Positions 14,939 to 22,356 of a stretch of 46,728 bases of DNA are shown one piece after another. Source of the DNA: Actinomycetes bacterium (lineage in GTDB: Bacteria > Actinomycetota > Acidimicrobiia > Acidimicrobiales > Palsa-688). The position numbers and the translations under genes are program-made. Position 1 is the first letter of the stretch; every line of letters begins with the position of its first letter. Under the pieces are notes generated by a model, which was not told the origin of the DNA, did no database searches, and saw only the letters and a list, made by a program, of their open reading frames with translations. Where the stretch lies: positions 67,154 through 113,881 of the forward strand of contig JAKBAM010000003.1 of the NCBI GenBank assembly GCA_021809105.1, given 5' to 3'.

Positions 14939-16054
14939 GTGGAGAAAGCGGCCCAGCCGTTGACATACGCCGCGGCCGGCGTCGATATCGACGCCGCGGA
15001 CCGCGCGGTCGACGCCATCCGCGATCTGGTCGCCTCGACCACCGAACGACCGGGTGTGCTCGGCGCCATCGGCGGCTTCGGCGGGATGTTCGAGGTCCCT
15101 ACCGGCTACCGCCGACCGGTCCTCGTGTCCTCCACCGACGGCGTGGGGACCAAGATGGCGGTGGCCATGGCCACCGGCCGCTTCGACACCGTGGGCGTCG
15201 ACCTGGTGGCCATGTGCGTAGACGACCTGGTGTGTTGCGGGGCCGTTCCCCTCTTCTTCCTCGATTACCAGCTGCTCGGCCGGGTCGACCCCGCCACGGT
15301 GAGGGAGCTGATGACCGGCATCGCCACCGGCTGTCGGACCGCCGGGGCGGCCATCCTCGGAGGCGAGCTGGCCGAACACCCCGGTTTGCTGGCCCCCGGC
15401 GAGGTGGACATGGCCGGCTTCGCCGTCGGCATAGTCGAACACGACCGGATCATCGATGGGCCCGCCCGCTGCCGCGCGGGCGACGTCTTGCTCGGGTTGG
15501 CGTCACCGGGACTGCGCTCCAACGGCTACTCCCTCGCCCGCCGAGCCCTCCTCGAGGTCGCCGGGAGGAAGCTCGGGGACCCGGCGTGGGCCGGTGCCAC
15601 GACGACGCTTGCGGACGAGTTGCTGCGTCCATCAACCATCTACGCCCCTGCGGTGACCACACTGCTCGCCGAAGGGGGATCGGGATCCCACGGGGTCCTC
15701 GAGGATCCCGTGACCGGCGAGGGCCGTCGAGCCGTCGACGTCCACGCCATAGCCCACATCACCGGTGGCGGCATCCCGGGGAACCTGCCCCGGGTAATGC
15801 CCAGTCAACTCGATGCCGTCGTCGACCCGTCTCGGTGGTCACGGCCACGTATCTTCGACGAAGTCCAACAAGCGGGATCAGTGAGCGAGGAGGAGATGAG
15901 GCGGGTCTTCAACCTCGGGATAGGGATGGTCATCGCCCTGCCATCCGGCGAGGTGAGCTGCGCCATGGACGTCCTCGCCGGGGCCGGTCAGGAGCCTTTG
16001 GTCATCGGCCACCTCACCGGCGGAGGGACCGGCAAAGTAGTGTTCGATGACTAG
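14939..16054 (+). CDS. purM: AIR synthetase
   Basis: ATP-dependent ring closure of FGAM to AIR. The 371 residues begin TYAAAGVDIDAAD, with the ATP and substrate segments STDGVGTKM, GVDLVAMCVDDL, GGELAEHPGL and the C-terminal HITGGGIPGNLPRVMP. The GTG start has a TAGGAGA ribosome site at 14926-14932. It is the last purine gene of the block. purN, purH, purK and purB are not in this window. Confidence 0.96.
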   Translation: MEKAAQPLTYAAAGVDIDAADRAVDAIRDLVASTTERPGVLGAIGGFGGMFEVPTGYRRPVLVSSTDGVGTKMAVAMATGRFDTVGVDLVAMCVDDLVCCGAVPLFFLDYQLLGRVDPATVRELMTGIATGCRTAGAAILGGELAEHPGLLAPGEVDMAGFAVGIVEHDRIIDGPARCRAGDVLLGLASPGLRSNGYSLARRALLEVAGRKLGDPAWAGATTTLADELLRPSTIYAPAVTTLLAEGGSGSHGVLEDPVTGEGRRAVDVHAIAHITGGGIPGNLPRVMPSQLDAVVDPSRWSRPRIFDEVQQAGSVSEEEMRRVFNLGIGMVIALPSGEVSCAMDVLAGAGQEPLVIGHLTGGGTGKVVFDD

Positions 16055-16112
16055 TCACTATCGGCGCGCTAAATGACTCTTGTGAGCCATAGGCAGCGAA
16101 TCTCCCTTTCTC

Positions 16113-16140
16113 GTACTGTCCTACCCATAACGGACACTAC
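16113..16140 (+). promoter_or_regulatory. Inverted repeat upstream of bldC
   Basis: GTACTGTCC (16113-16121) and GGACACTAC (16132-16140) form an 8-of-9 inverted repeat with a 10-base spacer, just before the GAAGGAAGT ribosome site. It could be an operator or a short 5' leader hairpin. TACTGT (16114-16119) inside the left arm also reads as a TANNNT -10. The remaining 100-base gap after purM shows nothing else I can name. Confidence 0.5.
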
Positions 16141-16156
16141 GAAGGAAGTAATCCAG

Positions 16157-16357
16157 ATGGCCGATCAGACCCAGTCTGACGCACTCCTGACGCCTGCTGA
16201 GGTCGCCGCCCTGTTCCGGGTGAACCCGAAGACCGTCACGCGCTGGGCCCGCGCCGGAAAGATCACCGCCATCCGCACCCTCGGCGGCCACCGCCGCTTC
16301 CGGGCGTCAGAGATCCGTCGCTGCCTCGAGCAGCTCGAGAGCGACACGCTGGCCTAG
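16157..16357 (+). CDS. bldC: BldC, MerR-like developmental DNA-binding protein
   Basis: Small transcription factor made only of a MerR-type helix-turn-helix; in Streptomyces it holds back sporulation and binds direct repeats cooperatively. The ATG at 16157, with ribosome site GAAGGAAGT at 16140-16148, gives 66 residues. The frame stays open further upstream to 16073, but those codons look non-coding. The core LLTPAEVAALFRVNPKTVTR then ARAGK and TLGGHRRFR is almost the family consensus. The position just after purM recalls the purF-purM-bldC neighbourhood of Streptomyces. Confidence 0.93.
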   Translation: MADQTQSDALLTPAEVAALFRVNPKTVTRWARAGKITAIRTLGGHRRFRASEIRRCLEQLESDTLA

Positions 16358-16366
16358 CTGCCTTCA

Positions 16367-17578
16367 GTGCCGAAGGCCGGCCTCGCCGGCCGAGCACCGG
16401 ACCGAACGCTGACACCCCCCCGGCCACCCGCCCTGCCCGCCGGGTTCACCGCCTACAGCGGGCACATCGGGCTGAGATCAGAGGGCGACGACGTGTGGAT
16501 CGCCGTCGGGCAGCCGGGAACGACCTGCGCTGGTGTGTTCACCAAGAGCCGGTTCGCCGGTCCCAGCGTGCGCCTCTCACGGGACCACCTGGCTGCCGGC
16601 GAAGCCCGTGCCATCGTCGTGATCGCCAAGAACGCCAACGTCGCCACCGGCGAGCCCGGCGCCGCCGACGCCGAGGAGGTGGCCGCCCTCGCAGGGGCAG
16701 CCGCCGGCGTCCGACCGAGCGACGTGCTGGTCGCCAGCACGGGGGTGATCGGCCGGCGCTATCCGATGGACGCGGTGCGCGCCCACCTGGGGGCCCTCCC
16801 ACCGACATGGTCATGGAACGCTGGTGCAACGGCGTTAGCCCGGGCGATGATGACGACCGACACCCATCCGAAGGTCGCGGAGCGCGCGGCGGGTCGGGGG
16901 CAGGTCGTTGGTGTGGCCAAGGGTGTCGGCATGATCGAGCCGGACATGGCCACCATGCTGGCCTTCGTGTTCACCGACGTCGCCGTCGACGCGGCCACCC
17001 TCGACCGGCTGTGGCGGCGGGCGGTCGATAGGACCTTCAACTGCCTCAGTGTGGACAGCGATACATCTACGTCAGACTCCGCTGTCGTTCTTGCCAGCGG
17101 CGCGGCCGGGCCGGTCCCGGAAATGGTGCTCTCGCAAGCCCTGTCGGAGGTCTGCTTGGACCTGACCCTGCAGCTGGCCCGCGACGGCGAGGGCGCCACC
17201 AAGCTGCTGACGGTGACGGTGGAGTCGGCGCGCGACGACGAGCAGGCGCGGCGGGTAGCCAAGGCCGTGCTCAACTCACCCCTGGTGAAGACCGCGGTGC
17301 ACGGAGCCGACCCCAACTGGGGCCGGGTAGCCATGGCCGTCGGCAAGTGCTCCGACGACACCGACATCGACCAAGCCGCAGTGGTGATCCGATTCGGGGA
17401 TCTGGAGACCTATCCGACACCCCCGGCGGGCGACATCCTGACCGAGCTCAGCACCATCATGGCCGCCGACCACGTCGACATCGAGGTCGATCTGGGAATC
17501 GCGGACGGCCACGCCACCGTCTACGGCTGCGACCTGTCCGACGGGTACGTGAGGATCAACGCCGACTACACCACCTGA
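16367..17578 (+). CDS. argJ: ArgJ, ornithine/glutamate N-acetyltransferase
   Basis: Transfers acetyl from N-acetylornithine to glutamate (cyclic arginine pathway) and, in bifunctional forms, uses acetyl-CoA. The 403-residue precursor self-cleaves before the conserved Thr in KGVGMIEPDMATMLAF, giving alpha and beta subunits. Other family segments are AGVFTKSRFAGP, KNANVATG, STGVIGRR, DSDTSTSD and HGADPNWGR. The GTG start lies nine bases after bldC and has no obvious ribosome site. No other arg gene is adjacent, so it is separated from a classical arg operon. Confidence 0.93.
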   Translation: MPKAGLAGRAPDRTLTPPRPPALPAGFTAYSGHIGLRSEGDDVWIAVGQPGTTCAGVFTKSRFAGPSVRLSRDHLAAGEARAIVVIAKNANVATGEPGAADAEEVAALAGAAAGVRPSDVLVASTGVIGRRYPMDAVRAHLGALPPTWSWNAGATALARAMMTTDTHPKVAERAAGRGQVVGVAKGVGMIEPDMATMLAFVFTDVAVDAATLDRLWRRAVDRTFNCLSVDSDTSTSDSAVVLASGAAGPVPEMVLSQALSEVCLDLTLQLARDGEGATKLLTVTVESARDDEQARRVAKAVLNSPLVKTAVHGADPNWGRVAMAVGKCSDDTDIDQAAVVIRFGDLETYPTPPAGDILTELSTIMAADHVDIEVDLGIADGHATVYGCDLSDGYVRINADYTT

Positions 17579-17638
17579 AGCCGCGACTCGAGCCCTCCGC
17601 CTTGGGTGCGGACGGCCGGCGGCGCGAAGATCGGGGGG

Positions 17639-18631
17639 ATGCCCCTCGTCGCCCTGCTGGCTGGCTCCCCGATGGCCGGGATGGCCATGGCCCCTCGACC
17701 ACCGGGCCTAGACCTCCACACCGCCCTGACCGGCTGGTCGCGCGGACCTTTCGCGTTCGTGGTCCTCGCCGCCTGCCTCGGCGCCGCCGCGTGGTACCTG
17801 CGAGCCGTCAAAGCCTTGCAGGCCAGGGGACGGAAGTGGAGCGGCCGGCGGACCGCAGCCTTCCTCGCCGGTCTCCTCAGCGTCGAGCTGGCCCTCGGCT
17901 CGGCTGTTGCCACGCTGTCCATGACCATGTTTCCGGTGCACGTCACCCAGCACCTCCTGCTGATGTTCGTCGGGCCTCCCCTGCTGGCCCTCGGAGCGCC
18001 CTCGACCTTGCTGCTCCAGACCGCTGACAAGCGCGTCAAGCAGGCCTGGCTCAAGGTGTTGCACTCGGGTGCCTTCGCCGCGCTGACCCATCCGGTGACG
18101 GTGTGGTTCATGTATTACGGCGCGATGTTCGCCTTCTTCCTGAGCCCCTTGCTCGGCGACGCCATGCGGCACCCGGCCATCATGGACGTCTGGAACGTCG
18201 GGTTCCTCCTCGGTGCCGCATGCTTCTGGTGGCCCATGGTCGGCCTCGACCCGATCCCCCGGTGGCGGATGGGTTACGGGCTGCGGTTCGTCAACCTCCT
18301 CCTGGGCGTACCGTTCGAGTCATTCCTCGGCATCGCCCTCTTGTCGCTGCACAACCCCGTCGCGCCGATGTACAGCCTGAGCAGCTCGCACAACGGAGGC
18401 GCCCTGCTTTGGGGGATGACGGAGCTGCTAACCGTGGTGGCAATGGTGCCGATCTTCGCCCAGTGGGCTCGCTCCGACCTGCGGGAGGGGCGGCGGATGG
18501 ATGCACGCCTCGACGCAGAGGTAGCAGCGGCAGCCGCCGGCACACCGCCCAGGGCTCCGGCAGCCGGGCCGGACCCCAGCAAGCAAAGGGGATTGGCGGC
18601 GACCTTCGCAGCTATCAGACGCGACGCCTGA
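17639..18631 (+). CDS. ctaG: CtaG (caa3-type) cytochrome c oxidase assembly membrane protein
   Basis: Membrane protein of the caa3_CtaG family, which in Bacillus is needed for a functional caa3 oxidase. The 330-residue product has about seven hydrophobic helices. The family motif region SMTMFPVHVTQHLLLMFVGPPLLALG is followed by GAACFWWPMVGLDP and a His-containing segment SSSHNGGALLWG. A GTG at 17606 is an alternative start in the same frame. The ATG at 17639 is preferred because it directly precedes the first helix and has a GGGGGG stretch before it. It converges on the VKOR gene. Confidence 0.88.
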   Translation: MPLVALLAGSPMAGMAMAPRPPGLDLHTALTGWSRGPFAFVVLAACLGAAAWYLRAVKALQARGRKWSGRRTAAFLAGLLSVELALGSAVATLSMTMFPVHVTQHLLLMFVGPPLLALGAPSTLLLQTADKRVKQAWLKVLHSGAFAALTHPVTVWFMYYGAMFAFFLSPLLGDAMRHPAIMDVWNVGFLLGAACFWWPMVGLDPIPRWRMGYGLRFVNLLLGVPFESFLGIALLSLHNPVAPMYSLSSSHNGGALLWGMTELLTVVAMVPIFAQWARSDLREGRRMDARLDAEVAAAAAGTPPRAPAAGPDPSKQRGLAATFAAIRRDA

Positions 18632-18670
18632 TCGCCGGCGGACGGCCTTGGGGGGCGGCGGGGTCGCCCC

Positions 18671-18728
18671 GAACGTTCATCCATCAAAAACCCGCACCCC
18701 AGCACGGGTTTGTGATGGCTGAACGTTC
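18671..18728. terminator. Bidirectional terminator: 24-bp inverted repeat
   Basis: Arms 18671-18694 and 18705-18728 pair at 22 of 24 positions (outer GAACGTTCA, inner AAACCCG with CGGGTTT) around a 10-base loop. It fills the 107-base gap between ctaG and the convergent VKOR gene. There is no long T-run, but AT-rich stem stretches lie on both sides of the GC core. Confidence 0.8.
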
Positions 18729-18738
18729 GGATGGCGGG

Positions 18739-19284
18739 CTATGCGTGGTCGGCGGGCACGCCGTCCTCGGCGTAGACGCCAGTGGAGACCGTCCCCAGCG
18801 CGGTGGTGATGAACAGCAGGACGGTGACGACATGCACCGCCGTGCAGTAGAGGCAGACGGCATCGATCCGGAACAACTCGGCATAGAGCAGCCAGAAGAC
18901 CAGGCCGACACCGGCTGCCGTGGCGCCGAGCCGCCCTATCCGCACTGGCGCCCACGTGCAGCGCCAGGCCCCTGGCAGCTGGAGGGGGAGCATGCCCAGG
19001 AAGAAGGAGAGGCCGAGCACTGCGACGGGGACGCCGAAGATGTGCGAGTAAGAGCTGGTCGTGACCTTCTCGCAGTTGATCAATCCGCTGTCGGGACAGG
19101 CCAGCGAACTGGCGCTGGTGTAGTGCGCATAGGTCAGGTATGCCGCCACAGCGATTCCAGTGACGGTCAGTACCAGGCCGGCGATCGGCGGCCAGACGGG
19201 AAGGTGCCCCCGGCCGTCCCCCCCGGGCCCCTTCTCGCCGGGTCCGGGGTTCGTACGACCAGCGGCAGCCGTCTCAGCGTTCAA
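18739..19284 (-). CDS. Vitamin K epoxide reductase (VKOR) family protein
   Basis: Four-helix membrane quinone-dependent oxidase that regenerates a DsbA-like partner, performing DsbB's role in actinobacteria. The 181-residue product has a polar N-terminus (about 35 residues), four to five helices, the extracytoplasmic loop cysteine pair in CPDSGLINCEKV and the active-site CxxC in DAVCLYCTAVH. It lies six bases downstream of the DUF929 gene and is very likely cotranscribed with it. The pair would form a disulfide-generating relay. Confidence 0.9.
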   Translation of the reverse strand: MNAETAAAGRTNPGPGEKGPGGDGRGHLPVWPPIAGLVLTVTGIAVAAYLTYAHYTSASSLACPDSGLINCEKVTTSSYSHIFGVPVAVLGLSFFLGMLPLQLPGAWRCTWAPVRIGRLGATAAGVGLVFWLLYAELFRIDAVCLYCTAVHVVTVLLFITTALGTVSTGVYAEDGVPADHA

Positions 19285-19290
19285 CGCGGC

Positions 19291-20199
19291 TCAGACGTTC
19301 GAAGCCTTGCTGATGACGGTGGGAAACGCCTGGCATGCCGCGTTGTCGTGCAGCGACCGGCCGCCCGTGAGAGCGCACAAGTGGGAGATGATCATGCCTG
19401 CGGTGGCGGCTATCGATTCGGTGGCAGGGGTGCTCGGACCGTGGCCATCGCCAGCCAACTGGCTGGCGATGGTGTCGAAGCTCTGGTGCTGTAGGGCAGC
19501 GTCGTCGTAGTTGATGCCGTCTTGTATCCACTTGCCGCCGAAGTCGAGGAAGGGGATGCCACCAGTTTTGACGTAGGGCGGTCGATCGAACTGCCGCAAC
19601 GTCGCTTCCTCGGCCCTAGAGGGTGTCTCGAGTGCCTTGCCGCTAACGGTCTGCTGCTCGACCGGCCTGAAGGCCACGTACGGGCTCGAATAGGTCGCGT
19701 GGTAGAAGGTGAAGCTCGGGACGCTGGCCACCGTGTCGTTCGGCGTCGACGTGATGGAGCGCAGCCCGCTAAAGGTGCCGAACTGGTTCAGCGCCATCGC
19801 CATCGCCCATCGCTCGCCGGCGCAGTAGGGGCAGTACTCGGCGCCTATGTACAGCAGCTCCGGCTTGCCGGCGGACGTCATCGCTGGCGAGGTGATCCGG
19901 AAGGGGTAGCTCGACAGTGGAATGTAGACGGAAGCGGCCTTCATCTGGTCCGGTGTTACCGCGAATACCTCGTCCAGTGCCGCCCGAGAGATGGCTGAGC
20001 GGGTGTCGAGGCCGGTATTCGTCCCACTTGCGACCTTGATGCCCACGATGACGGCCACGGCAGCGAGTACCACCACGACAGCGCCAATGGCCACGTAACG
20101 CTGCTGTCGCCGCTGGCGGGCGTTCGACGGGGGCTGCTCGCCTTGGCGCTGGTCGGGCTGCTTGCCGTCCCCGCCGCGCTCGGATACTTGTGACGGCAC
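19291..20199 (-). CDS. DUF929-family thioredoxin-like exported protein
   Basis: A 302-residue protein with a polar cytosolic N-terminus, one membrane anchor (about residues 36-57, VAIGAVVVVLAAVAVIVGI) and an outside domain. YIGAEYCPYCAGERWAMA is a CxxC active site placed as in thioredoxin-fold proteins, and GGIPFLDFGG resembles the cis-Pro region. Two more cysteines occur near the end (CALTGG and AACQAF). DUF929 has no settled function. Its place directly before VKOR suggests it is the DsbA-like substrate oxidant; this is inference. The GTG start has a -35/-10 promoter placing the RNA 5' end at the start codon. Confidence 0.82.
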   Translation of the reverse strand: MPSQVSERGGDGKQPDQRQGEQPPSNARQRRQQRYVAIGAVVVVLAAVAVIVGIKVASGTNTGLDTRSAISRAALDEVFAVTPDQMKAASVYIPLSSYPFRITSPAMTSAGKPELLYIGAEYCPYCAGERWAMAMALNQFGTFSGLRSITSTPNDTVASVPSFTFYHATYSSPYVAFRPVEQQTVSGKALETPSRAEEATLRQFDRPPYVKTGGIPFLDFGGKWIQDGINYDDAALQHQSFDTIASQLAGDGHGPSTPATESIAATAGMIISHLCALTGGRSLHDNAACQAFPTVISKASNV

Positions 20200-20205
20200 G
20201 TCTCG

Positions 20206-20235
20206 ACTATAGGGATATGAGTCTACGGTTGTCAG
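20206..20235 (-). promoter_or_regulatory. Leaderless promoter of the DUF929-VKOR operon
   Basis: Reading the minus strand, CTGACA (20235-20230) is a near-consensus -35. An 18-base spacer leads to TATAGT (20211-20206), a near-consensus -10, then six bases and the GTG at 20199. It is the best promoter in the window and predicts a transcript starting on the GTG. Confidence 0.75.
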
Positions 20236-20258
20236 CGGGGACGATAGGTGAGGGCCGG

Positions 20259-20273
20259 TACCTTGGAGACGTG
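20259..20273 (+). promoter_or_regulatory. Leaderless-type -10 element of serA
   Basis: TACCTT (20259-20264), six bases, then GTG at 20271. The GGAG in the six-base gap is too close to the start to act as a Shine-Dalgarno. No clear -35 is seen. Confidence 0.5.
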
Positions 20274-21485
20274 AACGAGCAGACCCGCCCCCGCCGGGCC
20301 CTCTTGGTGGAGAACATTCATCCTGGTGCGGCCGCCATCCTCCGGGCCGGAGGGTTCGAGGTGGAAAGCCTCGACCGGGCCCTCGACGAGGCCGAGCTGG
20401 CAGATCGGATCCCCGACATCGACGTGCTCGGCATCCGGTCCGGCACCCAGCTGACCGAGCCGGTGCTCGAGAAGTCCCGCCGGTTGATGGCCGTCGGCGC
20501 CTTTTGCATCGGCACCAACCAGATCGACCTGCCGGCCGCCACCGCGCGGGGCGTGGCGATCTTCAACGCCCCTTTCTCCAATACCCGCAGCGTGGTCGAG
20601 CTGGCGGTAGCAGAGATCATCGCCCTCACTCGCGGCCTGACCGGCAAGAACACGGCCATGCATGCCGGCCAGTGGGACAAGTCGGCGGCGGGCAGCCACG
20701 AGATCCGCGGCCGCTCCCTCGGCATCGTGGGCTACGGCAACATTGGCACGCAGCTGTCGGTGCTGGCCGAGAACCTCGGGATGTCCGTACGCTTCTTCGA
20801 CACCGCCGATCGCCTGGCCCTCGGCAACGCCAAGCGCTGCGACTCCCTCGCCGACCTGCTCGAGGACTCCGACATCGTGACGCTCCACGTGGACGGGCGC
20901 TCCGACAACCGCCTCATGTTCGGCGAGGCGGAGCTCGCCCGCATGCGTCCCGGTTCGCTCTTCCTCAACCTGAGCCGCGGCTTCGTCGTCGACCACGCGG
21001 CTCTGCGCCGCCACATCGAGTCGGGCCACCTGGCGGGGGCCGCCATTGATGTGTTCCACCGGGAGCCGGCCAGCAAGGCGCAGCCGTTCGTGTCGGAGCT
21101 GCGAGGGCTGCACAACGTCATCCTCACGCCGCACATCGGCGGCAGCACCGAGGAAGCGCAAGCCGACATCGGCCGCTTCGTGGCCAACAAGCTGCTCGAT
21201 TACAGCCAGGGCGGCAACACCGGACTCAGCGTGAACTTCCCCAACCTGGAGCTTGCTCAGAGGGCCGGTGGCCACGTCCTGATCCACCTCCACCGCAACC
21301 TGCCGGGCGTGCTGGCTGCCATCAACGGCATCTTCGCCGAGCACCGCATCAACATCGAGGGGCAGGTCCTCGCTACGCGAGGCGACGTCGGGTACGTGAT
21401 CACCGATATCGCCAGCGATTACACCGAGGACATGCTGGCCAGGCTCAGGCACATGGACGAGACGATCCGGCTGCGCCTCCTCTGA
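20271..21485 (+). CDS. serA: D-3-phosphoglycerate dehydrogenase, E. coli type
   Basis: NAD-dependent first step of serine synthesis. GTG at 20271 gives 404 residues. The frame is open to an ATG at 20217, but the leaderless -10 favours the GTG. The nucleotide-binding domain has GIVGYGNIGTQL; the catalytic regions are NLSRGFVVD, GAAIDVFHREP and LTPHIGGSTEEAQ. A C-terminal ACT domain (about 325-404, NLPGVLAAINGIFAEHRINI) is present. The layout and sequence (GAFCIGTNQIDL, NAPFSNTRSV) follow the 410-residue E. coli enzyme, not the longer form with an extra intervening domain seen in most actinobacteria. The stop is two bases from the convergent PP2C gene. Confidence 0.92.
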   Translation: MNEQTRPRRALLVENIHPGAAAILRAGGFEVESLDRALDEAELADRIPDIDVLGIRSGTQLTEPVLEKSRRLMAVGAFCIGTNQIDLPAATARGVAIFNAPFSNTRSVVELAVAEIIALTRGLTGKNTAMHAGQWDKSAAGSHEIRGRSLGIVGYGNIGTQLSVLAENLGMSVRFFDTADRLALGNAKRCDSLADLLEDSDIVTLHVDGRSDNRLMFGEAELARMRPGSLFLNLSRGFVVDHAALRRHIESGHLAGAAIDVFHREPASKAQPFVSELRGLHNVILTPHIGGSTEEAQADIGRFVANKLLDYSQGGNTGLSVNFPNLELAQRAGGHVLIHLHRNLPGVLAAINGIFAEHRINIEGQVLATRGDVGYVITDIASDYTEDMLARLRHMDETIRLRLL

Positions 21486-21495
21486 CGCTAGGAGG
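21476..21495. terminator. Possible hairpin at the serA / PP2C convergent ends
   Basis: CCTCC (21476-21480) and GGAGG (21491-21495) pair around a 10-base loop that contains both stop codons. With only two bases between the genes, any terminator must overlap coding sequence. The stem is short, so this is tentative. Confidence 0.3.
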
Positions 21496-22327
21496 GAGCT
21501 ACCGCCGTGACCGCGGCGGTGATGTTGTCCTCGCCACCCGCGTCGTTGGCGGCGTCCACCAACGCCCGGGCTATCGCGACGGGCGTGGCCCCGCCACCCT
21601 CGGCCACCAGGGCAGCGAGTCGTTCGGGTGGTTCGAAGTAGTTCCACAGACCGTCGGTGCACAAGAGGAGCAAGCCGCCCTGCTCGGTGGTGAACACGTC
21701 GACCTCTGGGCGCGCCCCCTCGGCGCCGGCACCCAACCACCTGGTGATCACGTGGGCTTGGGGCAGGCGGTAAGCGGCGTCAGGGGGCACCCCCTGTTTG
21801 ATCGCCATCTCGGCGAGGGAGTCGTCGACGGTAAGGCGACGGCTGGCACCGGATCGAGCCTCCTCCGCGGGTAGTGGTGTGAGCCAGTAGGCCCGGCTGT
21901 CGCCCAGGCTGGCCACCGCCACGCGTCCCGGCTCGACGAGAGCGGCCACGATGGTCGTGGACGGGGCTGCGGGGTGGCCACCCGGCTCTTCGCCGGGGAC
22001 GCTGACCACCGCGCGGCCTGCAGCGAGCACCGCCGAGCGCAGCAGGTCGCCCAGATCGCCGGGGTCGGCCTTCGCCGCATCGGCGGGCTCTCCGAGGAAG
22101 GGGCGCAAGGAGTCGAGTGCGGCCTCGGCCGCCGCTGCGGACGCCTGGTCGGGGTTGGCGGACGAGGACACGCCGTCACACACCACGACGGCGGCACGAT
22201 CGCCGTCCACCGCGATGGCATATGCGTCCTCGTTGCGGCGATGGCGGTGGCCCCGGTCGGTCACGGCCGCGGCTATCCCCAGGTCGGTCTCGGCGTGGTC
22301 ATCGGGCTGGTCGGAGAGGTCGGTCAC
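21488..22327 (-). CDS. PP2C-family serine/threonine phosphatase
   Basis: Metal-dependent protein phosphatase. The frame continues upstream into the metB end, but that part is out of character. GTG at 22327, 29 bases after metB, gives a compact 279-residue catalytic domain with few extra residues. The PP2C motifs are in order: TDRGHRHRRNEDAY, VVVCDGVSSS (replacing the usual DGMGG), SLGDSRAYW, LLLCTDGLWNY and GGEDNITAAV, so the metal-binding Asp residues are kept. There is no membrane segment. No kinase, FHA or VWA partner gene is adjacent, so substrates are unknown. Confidence 0.85.
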   Translation of the reverse strand: MTDLSDQPDDHAETDLGIAAAVTDRGHRHRRNEDAYAIAVDGDRAAVVVCDGVSSSANPDQASAAAAEAALDSLRPFLGEPADAAKADPGDLGDLLRSAVLAAGRAVVSVPGEEPGGHPAAPSTTIVAALVEPGRVAVASLGDSRAYWLTPLPAEEARSGASRRLTVDDSLAEMAIKQGVPPDAAYRLPQAHVITRWLGAGAEGARPEVDVFTTEQGGLLLLCTDGLWNYFEPPERLAALVAEGGGATPVAIARALVDAANDAGGEDNITAAVTAVAPS

Positions 22328-22356
22328 GGTGATGAGGTCCTGTGCGGCAGGTGGTA

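Noticed and set aside
14857..16050. 397-codon plus-strand frame overlapping purM
   Set aside because: Out of frame with purM, which is fully supported by motifs; composition is that of a shifted frame.
18103..19494. 463-codon plus-strand frame across the ctaG end, the terminator and the VKOR/DUF929 genes
   Set aside because: It crosses a strong hairpin and runs antisense to two convincing genes; its sequence is Arg/Gly-rich noise.
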